A stretch of DNA of 6,816 bases from Anaerolineae bacterium CG2_30_64_16 (GTDB taxonomy: Bacteria > Chloroflexota > Anaerolineae > CG2-30-64-16). Positions 1-4,238 of this stretch are shown piece by piece. The translations under genes and the position numbers were made by a program. The notes under the pieces are model-generated. The model worked only from the letters and a program-made list of their open reading frames with translations. It had not been told where the DNA came from and did no database searches. The DNA lies in the NCBI GenBank assembly GCA_001871755.1, contig MNXL01000116.1:4021-10836 (forward strand), read 5' to 3'. Position 1 is the stretch's first letter; every line of letters begins with the position of its first letter.

Positions 1-602
1 AGCCCCTTGTGCCCGGTGAACGCCAGCAAATCGATCCCCATCGCCCGCACATCGATGGGCAGAACGCCGGCGGTCTGCGCCGCGTCGACGAGCAGCAGCG
101 CGCCGGCCCGGTGCGCAAGCGTCGCAGCCTCGGTCACAGGCAGCAGCGTTCCGGTCACGTTGCTCCCGTGGTTCAGCGCGACCAGCCGGGCGCCCCCTTC
201 CAGCGCGCGGGCGAGATCGGCCGGATCGAGCGTGCCGTCGGCGGCGCAGGGAACCACGGTCAGCGCCACCCCCTGGCGCTCCAGGCCACGCAACGGCCGC
301 ATCATCGCGTTGTGTTCGATGCTGCTGGTGACCACCCGATCGCCCGGCCTGAGCAGGCCGCGCAGGGCGAGGTTCAGCGCGTGGGTGGCGTTCATGGTGA
401 AGATCACGCGCAGCGGGTCGGCCGCGTTGAACAGCTCGGCGACCGCCTCGCGCGCGTCGTAGACGATCCGGCCGGCTGCGATCGACAGCCGATGCCCGGA
501 GCGGCCGGGGTTGCCCCCGGCGCGCTCGAGGAAATCGGCCATGCTACGCAGCACTTCAGGCGGCTTGGGCCACGAGGTGGCAGCATGGTCCAGGTAGATC
601 AT
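1..602 (-). CDS. Cysteine desulfurase family protein (class V aminotransferase fold), C-terminal part missing
   Basis: A PLP-dependent enzyme of the class V aminotransferase / cysteine desulfurase family, expected to take sulfur (or selenium) from cysteine (or selenocysteine) and pass it to an acceptor. I translated 200 codons from the ATG at 602 to the left edge. It opens MIYLDHAATSWPKPPEV, the typical N-terminus of this family. PLP-site residues are visible: N71-A-T-H, the stacking His97 in SSIEHN, N148 in NHGSNVTG, D173-A-A-Q176, and the Schiff-base Lys199 in FTGHKG. The HKG context, rather than the HK-LYGP of IscS/SufS, resembles the desulfurase-like subfamily often found near selenium or sulfur genes. 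Family members are about 380 residues, so roughly half is missing beyond the edge, including the region that would carry the catalytic cysteine. The start overlaps the upstream TusA-like stop (ATGA, 602-599) and no clear Shine-Dalgarno is seen, suggesting translational coupling. Selenocysteine lyase activity is an alternative to cysteine desulfurase. Confidence 0.93.
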   Translation of the reverse strand, partial: MIYLDHAATSWPKPPEVLRSMADFLERAGGNPGRSGHRLSIAAGRIVYDAREAVAELFNAADPLRVIFTMNATHALNLALRGLLRPGDRVVTSSIEHNAMMRPLRGLERQGVALTVVPCAADGTLDPADLARALEGGARLVALNHGSNVTGTLLPVTEAATLAHRAGALLLVDAAQTAGVLPIDVRAMGIDLLAFTGHKG

Positions 603-820
603 TTGTCTAACACCAACCGATAGGAGCCGTCCGGTTGATCCTCCACGCGCACGCGCCAGCCGAACCGCTCGGCAATCCGGCTGACGTTGTTGCGCGACGT
701 AACGGTGTCCACGAGCACCGCGACCGGGCCCCTTGCGAGCCCCTTGATCGCGTTCTGGGTCATGAGGACCGGTTCGGGACACGATAGCCCGCGTGCATCT
801 ACCAGTTTGATTTCTTTCAT
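599..820 (-). CDS. TusA/SirA family sulfurtransferase (sulfur or selenium carrier)
   Basis: A 73-residue cytoplasmic carrier of the TusA family, which holds a persulfide (or perselenide) on one cysteine and hands it to partner enzymes. The signature is DARGLSCPEPVL, with Cys14 in the CPxP motif, followed by a beta strand ending in VDTVTSRNNVSRIAERFGW, a form typical of the YedF-type TusA domain. The protein is complete as a single TusA domain. It lacks the DsrE-like second domain of the two-domain selenium-linked YedF, so it may be called TusA-like or a short YedF; I give no symbol for that reason. Its Shine-Dalgarno AGGAGGG (832-826) lies over the yedE stop codon, 10 nt separate the two genes, and its own stop overlaps the desulfurase start. 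In E. coli, YeeE/YedE-type transporters are encoded next to TusA-like proteins (YeeD, YedF), which supports transporter-to-carrier delivery here. Confidence 0.93.
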   Translation of the reverse strand: MKEIKLVDARGLSCPEPVLMTQNAIKGLARGPVAVLVDTVTSRNNVSRIAERFGWRVRVEDQPDGSYRLVLDK

Positions 821-825
821 CGTCG

Positions 826-832
826 CCCTCCT
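826..832 (-). promoter_or_regulatory. Ribosome binding site for the TusA-like gene, overlapping the yedE stop
   Basis: On the minus strand AGGAGGG lies 5 nt before the ATG at 820 and shares bases with the TAG stop of yedE (833-831). Ribosomes ending yedE therefore finish on the Shine-Dalgarno of the next gene, a layout that usually means co-expression. Confidence 0.85.
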
Positions 833-1937
833 AGGCAGTCCGTGTCTCGCGGAAGGTCAACCCAATGACCACGCAGATGATCAGCCCCAGGACCACCGCG
901 GCCGGCCCGTAGGCCGCCGGTCCCTTGGGCGAGCTGGCCAGGGTGAAGGTGTGCGCGACCCCGGCCCCAACGATCATGCCGAGGGCAAACAGCGCGGCGT
1001 CACCATCCCCCTCGCCCGACAGGATGAACTGCCGGCCCGGGCAACCACCGGCCAGGGTGAACGCCAGCCCGGCCAGCACCATCCCGCCAAGGTTCCAGAG
1101 GGCGTTGGTGTGGGCCACCGGCTGGTTCGCAAAACCGGGGTTGAACTGGCCCAGCGCCAGGTTGGTGAGGAACGCGGCGGCAATGAACGCCACGATGCCG
1201 TTGAACAGGTGCGCGTCCCGCACCATGATCAAATCCCGCAGCGCGCCCACCGTGCAAAACCGGCTGCGCTGCGCCAGGAAACCGATCAGCAATCCGACGG
1301 CCAGCGCGATCAGCCGCGGCGCGTGCTGGCTGCCGGGGCCACTGGTCGAAAAGAAGATCGGGCCGGTGGGATTGCCGTCGGCGTCCCGACCGAACTGCGG
1401 TGCGACGAGCAACAGCACCAGCAGGCCCACCATGAGGAGCGGCATGACCCAGCCGAGGGCTTTCGGCGCCGGCCGGCTGCGGCCCAGGCTGTAGCCCATG
1501 CGCAAGAAGAGGACGCCGAGACCAACACCCCCGACCAGGCCGAGGATGCCGGGGATGGCGTTCCAGTCGCCGCCGCTGAGGCGCAGATAGGCCCGCCAGG
1601 GGCAGCCCAAGAACACCAGCGCGCCGATGACGGCCAGCATCCCCAACAGAAACCGCACCAGCGGCGCGGAGCCGGTGCGGGGCTTGAACTCGCGGAAAAG
1701 CAGTGCCGTGACGAACGCGCCAAGCACAAAGCCGATGATCTCCGGCCGGATGTATTGGACGACGGTCGCCCGATGCAGACCGAGCGCGCCGGCGATGTCG
1801 CGGCTGAAACACGCCACGCAGATCCCCATGTTGCCCGGGTTGCCGAGCTTGACCAGGATCGGCGCAAGCACGCCCACGGCGATGCCCGTGATGATCGGAC
1901 CCCACCGTGACGTCAGAAATCGATTGAACGCGGACAT
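831..1937 (-). CDS. yedE: YedE family putative selenium/thiosulfate transporter
   Basis: A 368-residue polytopic inner-membrane protein of the YeeE/YedE (Sulf_transp) family. Two homologous halves are visible. Each has a Cys-containing CFxRD-like or RFCxxGxxRD motif, and each has a GCPxR motif. The first half has GICVACFSRDIAGALGLH (38-55) and GCPWRAYLRLSGGDWNAI (111-128). The second has QRSRFCTVGALRDL (223-236) and GGCPGRQFILSGEGD (297-311). Cys40, Cys43, Cys112, Cys228 and Cys299 are thus available, and in YeeE relatives such cysteines line the path for thiosulfate. The phrases VVQYIRPEIIG, QPVAHTNALWN and the LASS near the end match the subgroup annotated as selenium-associated YedE rather than generic YeeE. 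Hydrophobic segments cover most of the chain. The start at 1937 is well placed, 7 nt after an AAGGAG. It is the first gene of the yedE-tusA-like-desulfurase unit. The substrate (selenium species versus thiosulfate) cannot be decided from sequence. Confidence 0.93.
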   Translation of the reverse strand: MSAFNRFLTSRWGPIITGIAVGVLAPILVKLGNPGNMGICVACFSRDIAGALGLHRATVVQYIRPEIIGFVLGAFVTALLFREFKPRTGSAPLVRFLLGMLAVIGALVFLGCPWRAYLRLSGGDWNAIPGILGLVGGVGLGVLFLRMGYSLGRSRPAPKALGWVMPLLMVGLLVLLLVAPQFGRDADGNPTGPIFFSTSGPGSQHAPRLIALAVGLLIGFLAQRSRFCTVGALRDLIMVRDAHLFNGIVAFIAAAFLTNLALGQFNPGFANQPVAHTNALWNLGGMVLAGLAFTLAGGCPGRQFILSGEGDGDAALFALGMIVGAGVAHTFTLASSPKGPAAYGPAAVVLGLIICVVIGLTFRETRTA

Positions 1938-1944
1938 TCGTTAG

Positions 1945-1951
1945 CTCCTTT
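1945..1951 (-). promoter_or_regulatory. Ribosome binding site of yedE
   Basis: AAAGGAG on the minus strand, 7 nt before the ATG at 1937. It fixes this start over any upstream in-frame choice. Confidence 0.85.
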
Positions 1952-2168
1952 TGCTGTCGGATGGAGAGATATGCGCCGCGCGCAACACGACCTCCCAACA
2001 ACATCGGAGCTGTCGTTTTTGGGGATGCGTCCAAGGATCACTCCCGGCTCATGAAGTGATGTCTCAGAGCTGGACAGAGTAATCCATTTCAGACACATCC
2101 TCGAAACGGGGCAGTTACGAGGACGAAGTCGAGGGAAGGTGCGGCCGGCGCGGCAGGGTTACAAACTC

Positions 2169-2185
2169 GATGCATCCCGTGCATC
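2169..2185. repeat. Short inverted repeat, GATGCA-N5-TGCATC
   Basis: Perfect 6-bp arms separated by 5 nt (GATGCA at 2169-2174, TGCATC at 2180-2185). TGCATC also occurs as a direct repeat at 2171-2176. It could be a protein-binding site or a small hairpin in the yedE leader; there is no other support. Confidence 0.4.
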
Positions 2186-2274
2186 AACCGCGCACGAGAT
2201 CAGGTTCGACGATGCAAAACTACCACGGCCTCACCCCCTTTCCTTGATCTGTCGGCGTTGATCTCGCCGGGCAG

Positions 2275-2301
2275 GACCGACTCGCGTCGTAGGAGTCGGT
2301 C
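2275..2301. repeat. Inverted repeat/hairpin with 9-bp perfect stem
   Basis: GACCGACTC (2275-2283) and GAGTCGGTC (2293-2301) are exact reverse complements around a 9-nt loop. No T-run follows on either strand, so it is not an intrinsic terminator. GTCGT (2286-2290) and ACGAC (2306-2310) could pair in a competing fold, giving two alternative structures. It lies between the two divergent units, about 340 bp upstream of yedE and 170 bp upstream of the rightward promoter. A regulatory RNA element of the yedE leader or a dyad operator are both possible. Confidence 0.45.
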
Positions 2302-2348
2302 TCGAACGACCTCTGCGGGGAGTTTACCAGAAAAGGCCTATTCTGAGC

Positions 2349-2364
2349 TATGATCGCTATCATA
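2349..2364. promoter_or_regulatory. 16-bp palindrome, possible operator
   Basis: TATGATCGCTATCATA has perfect 6-bp arms (TATGAT/ATCATA) around CGCT. The size and AT-rich arms look like a binding site for a dimeric helix-turn-helix or metal-responsive repressor, but it matches no specific operator I can name with confidence. It lies 80 bp upstream of the -35 box of the rightward promoter, so it could act on either divergent unit. Confidence 0.35.
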
Positions 2365-2443
2365 TTCCGGGACAAGGAAAAGCCCAGCCACGTCTCACTG
2401 AGTCCAAATGGAAGAATCCATCCCCTCCTCGAAAAAAGCCGGT

Positions 2444-2472
2444 TTGACACACCTATCGGCATCTGCTACACT
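2444..2472 (+). promoter_or_regulatory. Sigma-70 type promoter of the amidohydrolase unit
   Basis: A perfect -35 box TTGACA (2444-2449) and a -10 box TACACT (2467-2472, four of six consensus bases) are separated by the optimal 17 nt. Transcription would begin near 2479 and give a leader of about 65 nt before the ATG at 2544. Nothing coding overlaps it on the plus strand. Confidence 0.75.
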
Positions 2473-2530
2473 GCGCACGATCGGCCGGCGGACGCCAGGC
2501 GCCGGCCCGCTTGCGCAGGAGAAACCTGGC

Positions 2531-2537
2531 GGGGGAG
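2531..2537 (+). promoter_or_regulatory. Ribosome binding site of the amidohydrolase gene
   Basis: GGGGGAG ends 6 nt before the ATG at 2544. It decides the start in favour of MRIDAHVHY over the in-frame ATG at 2511, whose extra residues (MRRRNLAGEHT) do not belong to the family fold and which overlaps this site. Confidence 0.75.
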
Positions 2538-2543
2538 CACACA

Positions 2544-3737
2544 ATGCGCATCGACGCCCATGTTCACTACACACCACCCGACCTGGTGAAGGACTTGGCG
2601 GCCTTCTCGCGCCAGGAGCCCTTCTGGGGGCTGCTGCTGGCCCCGTCCGCGGACGGCAAGAGCGTCCAGGGGTGGGCGACGGCCGAGCGCATGCTCGCCG
2701 ACATGGACCAGGCCGGCATCGACCGCGTCGTGCTGATGGGCGAATACCGGCAGAGGCACGAAGGATGCGTTGCCAGGAACGACGCGGCCTTGCGCATCAT
2801 CCGGCGGTGGCCCGATCGGGTGAGCGCCTTTGCGATTTTGCAGCCGAAGGCCGGTCCGCAGGCGCTGGACGAGCTCAAACGCTGTCTGGATGGCGGCATG
2901 TGTGGGGTTGGCGAGTTGGGCCCCTACGGGCAGGGCTACCGGCCGGACGATCCCGATTTTCTCCGACTGGCCGAGGCGTGCATCGACGCGAAGATCCCGC
3001 TGAACCTGCACGTCAACGAGGAGATTGGCCACTTCTACCCCGGTAAGGCGGCGACACCGCTGCTGCACTTCTACCGCCTGGCTTGTCGCTATCCGGAACT
3101 CAAGCTGATCCTGGCGCATTGGGGCGGCGGGCTGCTGTTCTACGAGATCATGCCCGAGGTGCGGCGCAACCTCCAGAACGTCTGGTACGACATGGCCGGA
3201 TCGCCGCTGCTCTACCCCACCGACGCCATCTTCAGGATGGCGCTGACGTGCGTTGATCACAAGAAGCTGCTGTACGGCTCGGACTACCCGCTCCTGGCCT
3301 GCCCGCGCAAACAGCAGACGCCCGACTTCCGGCCGTTCATCGCCGAGATCGACGCGTTGGGGCTGGATCAGGTCGTTTACGACGACATGATGGGCAACAA
3401 CGCGGCGCGGCTGCTGGGTCTGCTGCCGGCCGATGCGGCGCCGAAACACGCCGCGGCGCGGCGGCGCAAGCCACCGGTAATCACGGAGATCCAAGACACG
3501 GCCGGAGTTGCGATCGGTCCACTGATGGCGGTGAGCGCCGTGGCGCAGGCCTGGCTCGAGACGCAGCCCATCTTCGAGGCTCACCACATCCCGTGGCAGG
3601 ATAGCCCGGCGCCTTACTGGGAGCCGATCAACCAGGCCGCCGCGGCGCGCGGGTTGGGACCGGACGCGCAGGACGAGTTGCTCCGGGAGTTGAACGACGC
3701 GATCGCTGCGAGCACCGCCGACAGGGAAACGGAGTAA
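2544..3737 (+). CDS. Amidohydrolase family 2 metal-dependent hydrolase with an extra C-terminal domain
   Basis: A 397-residue cytoplasmic protein of the amidohydrolase-related TIM-barrel family (Amidohydro_2). Members are metal-dependent hydrolases, decarboxylases or lactonases. Residues 1-295 form the barrel. Visible metal or catalytic residues are the N-terminal HxH (His6, His8 in RIDAHVHY), His156 in NLHVNEE, His192 in LAHWGGG, and Asp247 in LYGSDYPL. The barrel ends at NNAARLLGL, the usual end of this family. Residues 296-310 are a basic linker. Residues 311-390 are an added domain that follows the pattern of DUF1858/ScdA-like domains, with a xxVxxVxxxxPxxxxxFExxxI start and a late LLRELNDAI helix, but without their cysteines. 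Substrate is unknown; no signal peptide is seen. It is the first gene after the promoter at 2444-2472, and the next gene follows after 4 nt. Confidence 0.9.
   Translation: MRIDAHVHYTPPDLVKDLAAFSRQEPFWGLLLAPSADGKSVQGWATAERMLADMDQAGIDRVVLMGEYRQRHEGCVARNDAALRIIRRWPDRVSAFAILQPKAGPQALDELKRCLDGGMCGVGELGPYGQGYRPDDPDFLRLAEACIDAKIPLNLHVNEEIGHFYPGKAATPLLHFYRLACRYPELKLILAHWGGGLLFYEIMPEVRRNLQNVWYDMAGSPLLYPTDAIFRMALTCVDHKKLLYGSDYPLLACPRKQQTPDFRPFIAEIDALGLDQVVYDDMMGNNAARLLGLLPADAAPKHAAARRRKPPVITEIQDTAGVAIGPLMAVSAVAQAWLETQPIFEAHHIPWQDSPAPYWEPINQAAAARGLGPDAQDELLRELNDAIAASTADRETE
3731..3734 (+). promoter_or_regulatory. Ribosome binding site of the 15-residue-repeat protein
   Basis: GGAG lies inside the last codons of the amidohydrolase gene, immediately before its TAA stop, 7 nt from the ATG at 3742. 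This supports coupled translation of the two genes. Confidence 0.6.
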
Positions 3738-3741
3738 CCCC

Positions 3742-4224
3742 ATGAACGAAGAACCGGAAGTCAACGAAAAGCAGCCCGATGAGCGAGTCGCAGCCGAGGG
3801 CGCGACCGAGGGCGCGGCCGAGGTCGCAGCCGAAACCGTGACCATCAACCAGGGCGGCGCCAACACCGTCACCGCGCAGACCGTAACCGTGGTGCAGGGC
3901 GGCATCAACAGCGCCACGGCCGAAAGCATTCGCGTCGAGCAGGGCGGCATCGCCCGGGCCGAGGGCGTGTCGATTCAGGTCGACACCGGCGGAATTGCGC
4001 TAGCGCGCGGGGAAACGGTCACCGTGAACCGGGGCGGTGCGATGGTAGTCGTTGCCGAAACCGCCCACATGAACGAAGCGATCGTCGGTCTCGCCATTGC
4101 CGGAGAGATCACGGGCGATGCGCAGATCCTGATCGATGCGAAGTCCGCGGCGATCATCGGCGCCATCGCCGGGCTGGTGATCGGCGGCATGAAGCTGCTG
4201 TGGGGACGACGGCGCGGCGGGTGA
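3742..4224 (+). CDS. Hypothetical repeat protein with five 15-residue repeats and a C-terminal membrane anchor
   Basis: I do not recognise this 160-residue protein as a named family. Residues 1-31 are acidic and Ala/Glu-rich, probably disordered, with no signal peptide. Residues 32-106 are five gapless repeats of 15 residues (starting at T32, T47, S62, S77 and T92). The shared pattern is [TS]-[VI]-x-[VI]-x-x-G-G-[AI], followed by six variable residues. Alternating strand residues and a Gly-Gly turn suggest a small beta-solenoid, comparable in style (not in proven homology) to bactofilin or other beta-helix proteins. Residues 107-135 (NEAIVGLAIAGEITGDAQILID) could be a further irregular rung. 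Residues 136-154 form one hydrophobic segment with Gly140, Gly144 and Gly148 spaced four apart, followed by Lys and the basic GRRRGG tail, as in a C-tail-anchored protein with its tail inside. It lies 4 nt after the amidohydrolase gene and 14 nt before the glycosyltransferase gene, so it may be an envelope scaffold made with them; that role is inference. Confidence 0.82.
   Translation: MNEEPEVNEKQPDERVAAEGATEGAAEVAAETVTINQGGANTVTAQTVTVVQGGINSATAESIRVEQGGIARAEGVSIQVDTGGIALARGETVTVNRGGAMVVVAETAHMNEAIVGLAIAGEITGDAQILIDAKSAAIIGAIAGLVIGGMKLLWGRRRGG
3835..4059 (+). repeat. Five 45-bp degenerate coding repeats
   Basis: This 225-nt stretch is exactly five units of 45 nt with no indel, encoding the 15-residue repeats of the preceding entry. 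Units begin at 3835, 3880, 3925, 3970 and 4015. The best conserved DNA is a GGCGGC/GGCGGT-like core coding for Gly-Gly; the rest has diverged at the nucleotide level, so protein-level selection for the repeat length is likely. Confidence 0.8.
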
Positions 4225-4238
4225 TCTGTGTTCGGCTC

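Larger units (their letters stand above)
1938..2543. other. Divergent intergenic region with no supported gene
   Basis: About 600 bp separate the start of yedE (minus) from the start of the amidohydrolase gene (plus), so it should hold the promoters of both units. Its base composition is more mixed than the GC-rich coding flanks. Short open frames exist (for example 1913-2098 and 2220-2462, both minus), but they have no recognisable domain and no convincing ribosome site. I see a strong rightward promoter at its right end and several inverted repeats, listed separately. For the leftward unit the best I can offer is TTGATG and TGTAAC around 2190-2160 on the minus strand with an 18-nt spacer, which is weak. 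It would leave a leader of about 200 nt before yedE. I recognise no tRNA, known riboswitch or insertion sequence end. Confidence 0.6.

Noticed and set aside
687..1910. Long plus-strand open frame (407 codons) opposite yedE and the TusA-like gene
   Set aside because: Its product is rich in His, Gln, Arg and Asp with no domain, while the minus strand encodes clear YedE and TusA motifs.
1913..2098. Minus-strand 61-codon open frame overlapping the yedE start
   Set aside because: It overlaps yedE in another frame and covers its ribosome site, and the peptide shows no recognisable feature.
2275..2301. Intrinsic terminator
   Set aside because: A strong stem exists, but no T-run follows on either strand and no gene ends nearby.
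2220..2462. Minus-strand 80-codon open frame in the intergenic region
   Set aside because: No Shine-Dalgarno, no domain, and it overlaps the rightward promoter, the palindrome and the hairpin.
2466..3950. Long minus-strand open frame (494 codons) opposite the amidohydrolase gene
   Set aside because: The plus strand carries all amidohydrolase metal motifs, a promoter and a ribosome site. The antisense protein is Arg/Gln/Val-rich low-quality sequence typical of a shadow of a GC-rich gene.
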